From the NCBI GenBank assembly GCA_037693485.1, contig CM075351.1, forward strand, positions 73,868,001 through 73,932,000: a stretch of 64,000 bases of DNA, read 5' to 3'. Source of the DNA: Kitagawia praeruptora (lineage: Eukaryota; Streptophyta; Magnoliopsida; Apiales; Apiaceae). The position numbers and the translations under genes are program-made. Below the pieces are notes generated by a model that saw only the letters and a program-made list of their open reading frames with translations, did no database searches and was not told where the DNA came from. Shown here piece after piece: positions 1 through 11,250 of the stretch (positions are counted from its first letter, which is position 1; each line of letters starts with the position of its first letter).

Positions 1-249
1 AATCCACCAAAATAGCCCCCATCTTAAAAAAAAAAAAAAAAAAAAAAAAAGAGTACTGCAGTCGACTGTGGGCTGAAAGGAAGGAGGGAGGGGGAGGGGG
101 AGGGGGAGTGGGTTGGGCTAGGAAGGAGGGAGGAGGATTGGGCCTAGTATTTTTGCAATTTGAAACTTTGTTTAGGTAAAATTGCAATTTATTAAGGAAG
201 GTGGTATTTTTGCAAAAAGAAACTTTAAATCTAGTATTCTTGGTAAATA
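1..249. other. Low-complexity lead-in, no gene
   Basis: The stretch holds a 25-base A run (26-50), a purine-rich GGGAGG stretch (about 79-135) and AT-rich sequence. I see no coding potential. It could be the degraded tail of a repeat, but nothing identifies which. Confidence 0.5.
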
Positions 250-760
250 TCCTATTTATTAAATATGTCCCAAATTAAGGGGTGCTTTTATATTTATATC
301 CCACTTTATTCATAATTTATAAATATGTCCTATGGTTAAAATTTAAATCTTATTTAACTCATGTACATATAATTATACATATATTTATATTTAATAAGAC
401 CAAAATACCCCCTAATACATAATAATATTTATTCTCTTTCTTTCTCCCTCATTCTCCCACCCTTCTTCTCTCGCCGCCACCGTCACCTTCTCCTCCGAGC
501 TCTTGCCCCGCAGGGCACCCTTTCCCGTCGACCCATAATTAAAAGAATCTTCTACTAGGCATTTGAAATAGATGAGAATAGTAATCAGGTTCTAATTTCT
601 ACAGTCAATCCACCTCAAAAGTGGCACAAAATCTGCTGCATGTGAAGCTCGAAAGTACCTTCAATATAACTTCTCTTGCATACCTTGTTTCTTCTTGATT
701 ATCCACATTTTCGCCAAAATACTTTTCTCCTCCAATCATTCTCGTTATGATATTGAATGA

Positions 761-2302
761 TGTTCGCACTTATTCACGCAAGAGAACGTGGTCAACAAGT
801 AATATAGAGTAAATAGGATTCGTTCCCACAGAGACTCAAATTGTTCGTTATGTTCACTTATGCACCAGCTTATGATTTACACTCACTGCTAAGACAATCA
901 CAATATTGGTTTGATTTAACTAATGATTAATTACCAACTAAGCCAATTACGAGGAAATAACTTAACTTTAACTTTATAATAAACAAACATGGGATTTCAA
1001 TTTCAATTACTACTTCATCTAGAATCTTATGCCCTTTAGCCTAGCATGTGACCGAGTTAATTACTGATTAGATGCACTAAACTGATACACACCAACTTTC
1101 GTTGTGCATATACCATCCTACTGATCATCCACAATTGATAGAAGTCAAGTAGTCACCAAATATGTGTAGTTCCTATATGTCTATAGCAATTGAACACATA
1201 CCGGTTGAGAATCAAGCACCCATTAAACCACATAGTCGATGCAAGACGGTTAGAATCACATCACAAATTAATACATGTTCTTCACATGCAAAAACCTATG
1301 CTAGCATGAATTGTTCTAAACCCTAGATCCACTTTCGCATTCACTAGGATTAAACAAACAATTACAAATGTTCGCGACGCACTTATAACGAATAAGCATA
1401 AACACACTAGGCAATCAATACAATCAATCACACACCAAGGCATAATTAACACTCAATTACTAGAATCCATAGCAAAATCCATTAAAACCCCATGATAACG
1501 AATTAGCCCATAATTGACCTAATTGTCATCATGGGTTCTATTGAAAACATAACTATAAAATAAACAAGTAAAAATAGAGAAGAAGAAATAAGGTTTAGAA
1601 TTAAATCCCCACAATAGAAGAATACAAAGGTTTCAAGAATAATCCTTGCTTGTCACTAGCTTGGAGGAATTCCTTCTCCTTTTCTCTCTTCCCAAGAACT
1701 AGGTTATATTACGTAACGTGTGTATCTTATGATTACAAGGGTTGGATGTTGATATAGGCTTTTTCTCCCACTTACCCAATAAGAAAAATACCTAAAATAC
1801 AACTAGGAAACGATTTTTATGTCAAAAAACACTTAAAATACAATTTCAGATCGAATAAGGGCAAAACTGGAAAATCAGCACGTCCCCGAGCACTTTGCTC
1901 AAGAACTGGCGCAGTTTGCTCAAGCCAATTCTGGTCCCTGGCGCACTTTGCTCAAGAACTGGCGCAGTTTGCCCAGGCTACTTCTGGTCACGTTTTTTTC
2001 TCCTTCGTTTTTTAGCTTTTTCTCCTTCGTTTTTGCTCCGTTTGCTCCCGTTCTTTTTGCGTTCTCTTCCGTTTTCAATCCTCTATGCTTGGAATCCTCA
2101 TGGTGAACCATAACAAGACTCCATTCTATATTATTAAGCCCGATTCCAACTCCAAAAGCAACGGAAACAACGATCTTAATCAACATTATTCCAACCCTGC
2201 ACAATTAAACAAAACACATCAAAACTACCACAATCTTGAGGTCAAAGCAACCAATTTAAGCCGATTTAGAATGTTCCAAGTGGATATAAAATCCACTTAT
2301 CA
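761..2302 (-). repeat. 3' LTR of the Athila-like element
   Basis: 1542 bp, TG...CA bounded when read on the minus strand. Near 1890-1975 it holds a partial internal duplication of modules containing GCGCAGTTTGCTCAAG and GCGCACTTTGCTCAAG. It matches the LTR at 5436-6977 except for about four substitutions, e.g. near 1370, 1554 and 1989-1991. Small ORFs inside are not genes. Confidence 0.93.
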
Positions 2303-2318
2303 CACCCCCAAACTTAAA
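2303..2318 (-). promoter_or_regulatory. Polypurine tract of the Athila-like element
   Basis: On the minus strand the sequence TTTAAGTTTGGGGGTG abuts the 3' LTR, the expected place for plus-strand priming. A very similar AAGTTTGGGGG motif recurs at 3688-3700 (minus) and at 62799-62812 in the right Athila. Confidence 0.7.
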
Positions 2319-3725
2319 CTGATGCTTGTCCTCAAGCATATACAATTATAACTAACTAACTAATTAGTACCACTTCCGTAGGTGATCACGGTTGCATTTG
2401 GCATATGCAACAAGCCCTTTAAACCCCTAGGCAGCCCTAGTGGACGAGTAAGGTCTCGTGAGGGCCTATAGCGAATGTACCCACAAAATCCATTGCAATG
2501 CAATGCATGAATGCAACTACTATGAAAATGCAAAGACCCCCTTCAAACTCACTAAAACCAACTAACAAGCAAATATCTCGACGAATGCAACAAATCCAAG
2601 CAGAGCTCGACTAAGTCCCCGTATACTAACAATACATGAACAGAAACGTGCGTGTATGCAATGCTCATCAGAAATACCCCCAGAACTAGGTCAAAAATCA
2701 TACATGCTTTCCGTCAAGACAATCACAGGTTTATAGCTAGAATAGACTGTAGACACTCCATAACCTAGGAACACCTCCACCCTCATCCAAGGTAGACAGA
2801 AACTCATGCTTTATTACTATACTACGAAACTACATATACAATAAGCATGCTTATTTAACCGTGCAATGAATGAGACCCCAAAAGGCTTATACAATAATAC
2901 CCATGTAGCGAGTGTTGGGTCAGTGGATCCCAGACTATAAAGCCTTAGGTCACTAGGACTAAGTCCCCTCAGACTTAATTACTCGAGTATTAAAGAGCTC
3001 ACTCTGGTTAATTTTGCATTAACAAACAACACTTGACTCTTTTTTTTCTTTTTCTTTTTTTCCTTCCTTTTTTTTTTCTTTTTTTGTTTTTTTTTTCACA
3101 ATCTGGAATGAGCCTTTCTCATTTCCAACCCTAGACTACTCATATAAATATGAGCTGGCTACTAGCCATTTGACGCCTAGCCTTTATTGACAAATATTAA
3201 CAACTAGCATGAAAATTCCTGGTTTCCCCCAAACTTAGACTTTAATGTTCCTACGCTATAAAGGGAATAACGAAAATTCTAAATATAAACAAGTGATTAA
3301 ATCTCAAAACATCCCACAGGCATGACCCTAACCTAGCCCAACAGCACCCCAATGAGACTGTGTAATAAATTTTGTTCCCGTAACATGCAAGTCAATTTCA
3401 TAGAAACTATAAATCAGCCCTCTACTCATCATCATCACACCCAAATCAACATCCACCTATCAATCAGAATCAGCTCGTCCTAAGGGATCATGAAATATGC
3501 ATGCCATGAAAATGCAACTAAATGAAAAACTCACATGGTATACGAAAATAAAACAAAATGTCCTATATGAACAAACGTAGATAATACGAACATAACAATC
3601 ATGCATGAACTATCACTACTATGCAACATGATATCCTATATGACCACAAAATACACATTACATACAACTACTATCCCCCAAATCACCCCCAAACTTAAAA
3701 TATTCAATGCCCTCATTGAAGGTAA
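2319..3725 (-). other. Conserved non-coding 3' region shared with the right Athila
   Basis: There is no credible ORF. Read on the minus strand, this region matches 62776-64000 over more than 1 kb, including the block around 3460-3490 that pairs with 63010-63040. A T-rich run lies at 3040-3095, opposite the A-rich run at 63395-63415. Conservation between an element without pol and a coding relative suggests cis functions such as packaging, priming or termination. Confidence 0.75.
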
Positions 3726-3928
3726 ATTAAAAGGGTACAAGAGATACTCCCCTACACGCCGGCATCTCCACCCTCCTCGGGTGGTGTGTCTGGTGGTGGA
3801 TAGACGTGGAGGCTCCAACACAACTGTTGTTTTATTCGAAAGCAAGAAATCATGGGTTGCCTCCCACGAAGCGCCTTTCTTTAACGTCTTTAGCTAGACT
3901 TGGCCACAATTTTCCTCTTGAAAATTTT

Positions 3929-5326
3929 CTACTCCGCATCTCTATAAGGCCATTTAATGATCTTTTCTGGAGCGACATCTTCAACGACAAGCTTTACCCG
4001 TATTCGCTCCTCACAAGATCTCTTAACAACATTCTCCCGCCTACCTGAAAAGTTAGCAGCAATAACAATAGCAAGCAAAGGATTTGAATTACAAGAAGCA
4101 TACCCCAGGTGAACTAGCAATGTTTTAAGCTCGAGTTCGGGAGCTCCTTCAATTGATGGCTTAAGGCGCACCTGAGAATTCCAGAGATCTTCCACTCCAA
4201 GCAACTTATGTGGAATACGTAGCCCCATTAACCAAGGCACTGTAATCCTCAGTTGGCCATGCTTTGCCTTCTCCTCCGTGTCATACTTTTTACTCTGCCC
4301 TGCATCAACCAATTTCAAGCTAAAACACTCCTCATCCTCCGCCGTCAAATTCATGGCTAGAGTTTGCTTCTGAAGCCTCTGTGGATATGGAGGAGGAAAA
4401 TCGATTTGGATGATCTCTGTAGTCTTCTCCGGAGTATATTTGTCAACAGGAGTGATACTCTTTTCCTCTTCTGCCTCCAGCTGGTCGAAGTCAGATTGCA
4501 ACGAAGCGGCATTCAACAACTGAACATGCTCTTCTAATTCATCATCTTCCACACTGAGACACTCTTCATCCTTCGAAGGAAATAACATAGCCGCTTGAGC
4601 CTTGGAATTTTCTTGATCTTGGGCTGATTCTTCAAAATTTTGAGATTGCAAAGGAAGTGGTTGCGGCTGATTATTCAGAATCGAATTTTCTGGACATTCT
4701 GAATTTTCTGATTGGTTTGCCTCCGGCTCTGCTTCCTTATCAACTTCATGTTCTGCTTCTTCCCCATCTTTTCCCTCAGACTCTCCTTCCTGAACTTCGA
4801 TCATGGTCTCACCCGTGGCTAAGAAAGGCCAGTCAAGACTGATAGTAAGGTTCTTGTCCTCCTCCTCTACATCTAGGCCTTCTGTGTCACTTGCAATTTG
4901 ATTCAATGTTTGTAATGCATTTGCAATTTGACCAATCTGATCTCCTATTCTTTGGAGAGACAATGCATTGCTTTTAGCCATCAACCTCAATTCTTCTAAT
5001 TCAGCTTCTTCGGTCGACTGTTGGATAGACCAAGTCTGAAATTGCTGCTGCTGAAATTCAGGAGGTTGAAAGTGTTGATGCACTGAGGCATACAGATGCT
5101 GAAATTGTTGCCCTTGTTGCTGCTGAATTCCCCCTGGACTGTATGGATCATCTCCAAACTGCTGATTTTGGAGCGGGTAGGATGGATATTGGGATTGCTC
5201 CATACCACTCTGATTGTAGTCCCAGCTGAAATTTGGCCGGTTTCTGTTATACTCACATTGATGAGTGTAATGTCCACCTGCACACAGCTCACAAACAATT
5301 ACGAATTCCTGCTCCCAATAATCCAT
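3929..5326 (-). pseudogene. Gag zinc-knuckle/pol-remnant ORF (Athila-type)
   Basis: An uninterrupted 465-aa frame starts at the ATG at 5326 (the preceding TTG is not needed). Residues 12-24 hold a CX2CX3HX4C zinc knuckle of Athila Gag type. A Gln/Pro-rich stretch follows, then an acidic linker (about 160-310), then a block containing PPPYPQR and RLKPSIE that matches the protease-to-RT linker of the right Athila copy. The last ~30 residues look like polyprotein end material joined directly to this linker. The 5' leader runs straight into the zinc-knuckle segment, so the capsid half of Gag is deleted, as are protease, RT, RNase H and integrase. The frame may still encode an RNA-binding protein; no catalytic motif is present. 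Confidence 0.75.
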
Positions 5327-5411
5327 CAAATAAAAAGAAAAAAACGTCCGAGTCAGTGAATTTAACCCAAATTGATGACAAGATCATAAACTAAACAAAC
5401 AATGAACCGAG

Positions 5412-5429
5412 TCCCCGGCAGCGGCGCCA
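5412..5429 (-). promoter_or_regulatory. Primer-binding site, tRNA-Asp type
   Basis: The minus strand reads TGGCGCCGCTGCCGGGGA six bases inside the 5' LTR. This fits the 3' end of plant tRNA-Asp with one difference and is the usual primer site of Athila elements. The identical motif is at 56078-56095. Confidence 0.85.
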
Positions 5430-5435
5430 AAAACT

Positions 5436-6977
5436 TGTTCGCACTTATTCACGCAAGAGAACGTGGTCAACAAGTAATATAGAGTAAATAGGATTCGTTC
5501 CCACAGAGACTCAAATTGTTCGTTATGTTCACTTATGCACCAGCTTATGATTTACACTCACTGCTAAGACAATCACAATATTGGTTTGATTTAACTAATG
5601 ATTAATTACCAACTAAGCCAATTACGAGGAAATAACTTAACTTTAACTTTATAATAAACAAACATGGGATTTCAATTTCAATTACTACTTCATCTAGAAT
5701 CTTATGCCCTTTAGCCTAGCATGTGACCGAGTTAATTACTGATTAGATGCACTAAACTGATACACACCAACTTTCGTTGTGCATATACCATCCTACTGAT
5801 CATCCACAATTGATAGAAGTCAAGTAGTCACCAAATATGTGTAGTTCCTATATGTCTATAGCAATTGAACACATACCGGTTGAGAATCAAGCACCCATTA
5901 AACCACATAGTCGATGCAAGACGGTTAGAATCACATCACAAATTAATACATGTTCTTCACATGCAAAAACCTATGCTAGCATGAATTGTTCTAAACCCTA
6001 GATCCACTTTCGCATTCACTAGGATTAAACAAACAATTACAAGTGTTCGCGACGCACTTATAACGAATAAGCATAAACACACTAGGCAATCAATACAATC
6101 AATCACACACCAAGGCATAATTAACACTCAATTACTAGAATCCATAGCAAAATCCATTAAAACCCCATGATAACGAATTAGCCCATAATTGACCTAATTG
6201 TCATCATGGGTTCTATTGAAAACATAACTCTAAAATAAACAAGTAAAAATAGAGAAGAAGAAATAAGGTTTAGAATTAAATCCCCACAATAGAAGAATAC
6301 AAAGGTTTCAAGAATAATCCTTGCTTGTCACTAGCTTGGAGGAATTCCTTCTCCTTTTCTCTCTTCCCAAGAACTAGGTTATATTACGTAACGTGTGTAT
6401 CTTATGATTACAAGGGTTGGATGTTGATATAGGCTTTTTCTCCCACTTACCCAATAAGAAAAATACCTAAAATACAACTAGGAAACGATTTTTATGTCAA
6501 AAAACACTTAAAATACAATTTCAGATCGAATAAGGGCAAAACTGGAAAATCAGCACGTCCCCGAGCACTTTGCTCAAGAACTGGCGCAGTTTGCTCAAGC
6601 CAATTCTGGTCCCTGGCGCACTTTGCTCAAGAACTGGCGCAGTTTGCCCAGGCTACTTCTGGTCAAATTTTTTTCTCCTTCGTTTTTTAGCTTTTTCTCC
6701 TTCGTTTTTGCTCCGTTTGCTCCCGTTCTTTTTGCGTTCTCTTCCGTTTTCAATCCTCTATGCTTGGAATCCTCATGGTGAACCATAACAAGACTCCATT
6801 CTATATTATTAAGCCCGATTCCAACTCCAAAAGCAACGGAAACAACGATCTTAATCAACATTATTCCAACCCTGCACAATTAAACAAAACACATCAAAAC
6901 TACCACAATCTTGAGGTCAAAGCAACCAATTTAAGCCGATTTAGAATGTTCCAAGTGGATATAAAATCCACTTATCA
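5436..6977 (-). repeat. 5' LTR of the Athila-like element
   Basis: 1542 bp, equal in length to the partner LTR. It begins TGATAAGTGG on the minus strand, as does the LTR at 54451. The promoter is not obvious; a weak TATATC box lies near 6425 on the minus strand. Confidence 0.93.
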
Positions 6978-7309
6978 AATGACAACTCATTTAAATTAGA
7001 TTTCATTTCGACTTTTGCAAACTCATGTCTCGAATTTTTTGCAAACTTCACATAGGATATCCAAATTAATGACAAAAATTAAAAATAAATAAGTAGAGGA
7101 CCAAATTGTCTTTTAATAACATATAGTTAGTGAGTTATTCATGGTTACAATTATAAATGGGACATATTAATAAAAAGGGATATATTTATAATTACAATTA
7201 AGAATGGGACATATTCATAAATGGCTTATTCAAATGGGACATATTAGAAAAAACCCCAAATAATATTCCATCTCTTTTTTCTTTTCTCGTTTGCTGAATT
7301 TCACGGGTT

Positions 7310-7625
7310 TAAGATAGTAGGGAATGAATATTATTATTTTTATAGAGTAGTGGATATTGAATATTATTTTTAAGGAGTAGTGTATATTGAATATTGTTTT
7401 TTTGGAGTAGTGGGTGGAATAGTGGGTATTGAATATTATTTTTAAGTAGTAGTGGGTGGAATAGTGGGTATTGAATATTATTTTTAAGAAAAAGTGGGTG
7501 GAGTAGTGGGTATTGAATATTATTTGTAATGATTAATGGGTGGAGTAGTGAGTATTGAATATTATTTTTAAAGAGTAGTGAGTGGAGTAGTGGGTATTGA
7601 ATATTATTTTTTATGGACAAAAATA
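7310..7625. repeat. Minisatellite, ~42-bp unit
   Basis: About seven imperfect units, each with GTGGGTATTGAATATT followed by ATTTTTAAG, spaced 38-43 bp. A minus-strand frame through it encodes a repetitive peptide caused only by the repeat. The array lies just outside copy L of the pack element. Confidence 0.8.
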
Positions 7626-7690
7626 GTAAGAGGAAAAGTATTTTGAATATCCTTAAAAGGAAAGTAGGAAAAAAAATATGGGACATAGGG

Positions 7691-8319
7691 AGTACTATGC
7701 AAATAGGAGTTTATTTTTAATGTTTTGTTTTAATCCGTTAAATTAATTAATTAATTAGAATGCAAAATGTTGTAGAGAGTTTTAATTTTGTAATGTTTTA
7801 CTTCATTTTGGTTCGTTGAAATTCTTTATAAAATCAAGGGGGTGTTTGGGGGACTTATTTTCAAAATAAGTTAACTTAGGGGTCATTTGATAAATCTGAA
7901 TCATATTTTTTGAATGGATTATATTTCTGGATGAATTAATTTCTGAACTGTTAACAAGCATAGTAAAATAGTCGTTTGTTAAATCTGAATGGCATATTAT
8001 AAAAAAATTTAACAATATTTGGAACTAATATATTTTGTAACATTTAATTATTTAAATATTATTGCATACATAAACTGATTTAGAAAATATCATATTTTAA
8101 ATGTCATATATATAATAATATCAATATTTTAAATATTGATTATATAAAAATATAATTGTAACATAAAATATAATTTATTACATATCAAAAGAAACTTGTA
8201 TATCACACCGATTTTAAGTTAGTTATATTCAAAAAGCAAACAAAAAAATGTAAAATTAAAACTAGATAGATTCACAAGAAAAAAAATGTTTTTTAATGAT
8301 TTGTAATTTCAAATAATAA
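7691..8319. other. AT-rich spacer with a decayed Helitron-like tail
   Basis: There is no gene. Bases 8130-8225 align closely with 12480-12582, the tail of the Helitron at 11251, but the hairpin is degraded and the end reads TTAG instead of CTAG. A GGTCATTTGATAA motif near 7877 pairs with TTATCAAATGAGACC near 11020, possibly the termini of an older transposon. Confidence 0.45.
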
Positions 8320-8500
8320 CTAGCGTAACAGCCCGTGCAAGGCACGTGCCTTTATGTGAATGCCTCTAATTTTGTTCAAAAGAAGAAGGTAGCGGTTGGT
8401 TTAATAATTTTTGGACTAAAAACTCGTAATTATGAAATTGTAATATGAGTAGTAATATGTGTTAATAATAAATGCCAATAAGGACTCTATATACACATTG

Positions 8501-9090
8501 TTATGACGATGGGACCACTTGCGCTCTCGATGAGGAAAGGGGGGGTCGTTCCGAACCTTGTCTCAAAGTCTGGGATCGTTTATCCTTCTTGTTAGCTGTG
8601 AATTTTCCAAGCTTGAGGCGGAGATCATGCTCAGCTAACTTCTTTCCAAGACGATCAAACATAATAACTGACCTTGCCTTAGATGAGCCAGCCTCATTAT
8701 GCAACCCTCCTTTGTCTTAGTAGCCTCTACATCCTCCTCCCGCTTAAGGTCTTCATAGAAGTAAGGGTTTGTTTGATCCGTAACAACATCATCAAATTCA
8801 TCCAAGAGTTTTTTGGTGAGGCCCTTACTGTTCTCCTCCTGATAGGTCTTGGCCCCTTCCTGGAATTCCTTTTTTGCGCCCTTTGAGCTATATTGCTTCT
8901 TCACTCTAGTCATCCTTTCTTGCACTGCTGACACCTTCTTGGACCCATCATTGTCCCTGCTCCCGGGGGAATCGCCTTTGGGTATCCTATATGATCCCGG
9001 GGTCTCCCCGTTGTTGTGCCCTCTGTTCATCTTCTTGTTCGAGTTTGTCATCTTTCTCCCAATATGATGACTTCCCTCCTTCTAGCGCCA
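8501..9090 (-). pseudogene. Tat/Ogre-like 5' fragment: primer site and start of gag
   Basis: At 9074-9090 the minus strand reads TGGCGCTAGAAGGAGGG, a primer-site motif typical of Tat/Ogre elements. It is followed after about 24 bases by an ATG at 9051 opening a 138-codon, Lys/Glu-rich frame. The start reads MTNSNKKMNRG, with a KLLDEFDDV segment further on. An overlapping frame to 8501 continues similar charged sequence, suggesting a frameshift near 8700. I do not recognise a conserved domain. The likely reading is a fragment of a gypsy 5' end inside the candidate Helitron, possibly captured by it. Confidence 0.5.
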
Positions 9091-10783
9091 ATTAATAATA
9101 ATGTTGAGTATGATGTATAATTTTGAGTTATGAACGGGGATCGTGTAATTATAATTTGAGAGATTAAGATGATAATCTTTATGTTTCCATACTGATAGAT
9201 ATTGTTTTCCATATATATCAACACGATTACAACCATTCATTAGCCGCAAGTTGTGGCATACTCATTAAAAAATGTTAAGTGAAAATGGCGTGATTTATCT
9301 TATAAGATTTTGCTTCCCTTAAATTATGTTAATGTCATCTCTATTGCAAGTATATAATGCAATATTCTCACACCGGTCATGAACATACAAAAACAAAATT
9401 CCGATAGGAAATAGACCGAGGTTGCGAAAAAGAATTTGAAAAAAAATGGCATGTAAAAAAATAATAAAATTATAGTTTATATCATTCTACATCAGATCAA
9501 CCTCATATTATGTTAGTAATATTTTTAATATTATATCCAAAAGGAGATTAATTATTATGTAATGTTTCGATAAACAATCACATTCTTTCAGGATAAATGT
9601 AAATTTGAAGATATATGGTTAACTAAAAAAAACTTCTTTCCAACTAAATTTTATTTTATTTCAATACTTTAATATATACATAGAGATAAATGTTTTTGAA
9701 TTTTTTAAATCCAGACTTAGTAACATTCATGTATAACCAAGAAATTTATTTTAACATTTTATTTTATATGTTAATCATTTAAAATGACAAAGAGAATGTA
9801 GATTATTTTAGAAAATATAAACAACTGATGTGTACATTCTGAAAAGAAAATTATTAAAAAATGAATGTGATGAATATGTAAACATGATTATTGTATAATT
9901 TTAAACCTAATTTTCTTAATTTAGAATGATAGAAATAATGAATAATGAAATACATTGCATATACTATATTCCTTATATTAGATCAAATTTTAGTATTATT
10001 TTTTAGGTATCCATTATCAACTAATTCAAATTAAGTATGATCAGAGATAGAATATAATATAAATATATGAATTATAAATAACATATTTAATTTATATTTT
10101 AGTCGAAAATATACAGGTTTATTAAAATTTATAAGACGATCGAGTATATAAATTAATAAAACTACGAAAACTGAAAAAATGAAATAATATAAATAATATA
10201 AACTAACATTTTATATACACAAAAGTGAAAACAAAAAATAAAAGTTAAGTGAAAATGGCTTGATATCTTATAAGATTTTTAAGGAAACTCGAAAAGTAAT
10301 GTAATATAGTGGTTGTATCATGATCCTCTTAAAACGAGATTGGTGGCTAGTCTCTAAAAGCTAACCCAAATTCTTTCATTTTTTACATGAATTTTAAAGG
10401 GACGGCATAATTGTTATTTCCAAAAAAAGGAGGTTGAAATAGTTTTTATAATCATTTTATTGGCACTTTTCGCACTTTTATTGAGATTTAATATATAGTT
10501 GAAATAAAAAAAATGGGACAAAGGGAGTTAAAGGGGTTTATCTAATAAGATTTTTAAAATATAATCAAAATTAGTTGTAGCATAATGGTAAAGACATGAG
10601 TTGAAGAGTGGAAGGTTAGGGGTTCGATTCTCAACACTAACATATTTTCAACTAATTTTTACACAAATATTAAAAGGGTGGTACTTTTGTTAATTTTCAA
10701 CAAATAAGGGTAAAACAGTAATTTCACTATCATTAAAATGGAACATTTTACCCTTGTGTTGATGTATAATATATAGTAATAGA
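9091..10783. other. AT-rich interior, no gene seen
   Basis: The first part may be LTR remnant of the fragment at 8501-9090. GTTAAGTGAAAATGGC recurs at about 9268 and 10242. Around 10572-10640 a tRNA-like stretch has GGTTCGATTC (B-box-like) and TAGCATAATGGT (A-box-like), suggesting a decayed SINE. Nothing else is supported. Confidence 0.4.
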
Positions 10784-11250
10784 TAGATTATAACTTAGCT
10801 AAAAAAGAGATATATATAGCTGGCATCTAATAAAATTTAGTTATACGAGAGACATGGATCATGAATTCCAGATCATGGACCATTCAGCTGGAATTTTGTG
10901 TTGGAGTCGTCCAGCTGATTTTAGGAGCCGTCCAGCTGATTTCAGATATCAAATTATGAAACAAACAGCCTGGATCATTCATTTCCTGTCATTCAGTTCA
11001 GTACGGTACCATTCACTTGTTATCAAATGAGACCTTATTTTAAGATAAAGTTAGAGATTTCTAATTTTTTTCTGAAAAAAGTTAATTTTTTTTTTTTTGT
11101 AACTTATAGAATCTCAAATTATATCCAATTATATAATAAGAGTAAGAAAGATAATAAGCGAGTACTACCATAGGTCAAGGGTTCGACTCCTACTAACAAC
11201 CTAATAAAATAATATTAATTAAATCCTACTAAATAATAAGAATAAGAAAA
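10784..11250. other. Spacer with partial tRNA-like motif
   Basis: There is no ORF. CCAGCTGATTT is repeated near 10911 and 10930. A GGGTTCGACTCCTAC B-box-like motif lies near 11178 without a clear A box, so I do not call a tRNA or SINE. Confidence 0.35.

Larger units (their letters stand above)
761..6977 (-). mobile_element. Non-autonomous Athila-like LTR retrotransposon
   Basis: This is a complete 6217-bp LTR element read on the minus strand. Two LTRs of exactly 1542 bp differ at about four positions by eye, so the insertion is recent. TSD AATGA lies at 756-760 and 6978-6982. The unoccupied site is present in the inverted copy near 13335-13352, which confirms the insertion. The 3133-bp interior has a tRNA-Asp-type primer site, a purine tract and one gag/pol remnant ORF, but no capsid, reverse transcriptase, RNase H or integrase. 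LTR start, primer site and 3' region match the Athila element at 54451-64000, so it is probably a deletion derivative mobilised by that family. Confidence 0.93.
250..7258 (-). mobile_element. Gene-fragment-carrying element, copy L (interrupted)
   Basis: Positions 250-760 plus 6983-7258 together form about 790 bp that match the reverse complement of 13064-13860 nearly base for base. The two halves are split by the LTR element at 761-6977. The ends are weakly inverted: both read inward as a TGG start, an AT-rich run, then a TATGTCCCA-like motif. The element carries a cytochrome P450 fragment on the minus strand. Superfamily is unresolved, because no clean target duplication is seen at either copy. 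Outer borders are approximate to about 10 bp. Confidence 0.7.
8320..10783 (-). mobile_element. Candidate Helitron
   Basis: On the minus strand the 3' end has a CGTGC-CTT-GCACG hairpin followed by CTAG at 8323-8320 and a flanking T. A 5' TCTATTACTATATA start is at 10783, preceded by A. These fit the TC...hairpin-CTRR structure and A/T target of Helitrons, and resemble the better-defined element at 11251-12581. No Rep/helicase ORF is seen, so it would be non-autonomous. Pairing these two ends is inference. Confidence 0.45.

Noticed and set aside
1895..2351. Small ORFs on both strands, repeated at 6570-6999
   Set aside because: They lie in the two LTRs and are duplicated with them; low-complexity composition and no conserved domain.
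3601..3897. 98-codon plus-strand ORF near the left element's 3' region
   Set aside because: Opposite strand to the element; overlaps conserved non-coding sequence and has no domain.
7309..7686. 125-codon minus-strand frame with repeating NNIQYPLLHPLL-like peptide
   Set aside because: It is produced by the 42-bp minisatellite and has no non-repeat coding signal.
10572..10650. Possible tRNA gene
   Set aside because: Boxes are only approximate and no cloverleaf is evident; more likely a decayed SINE.
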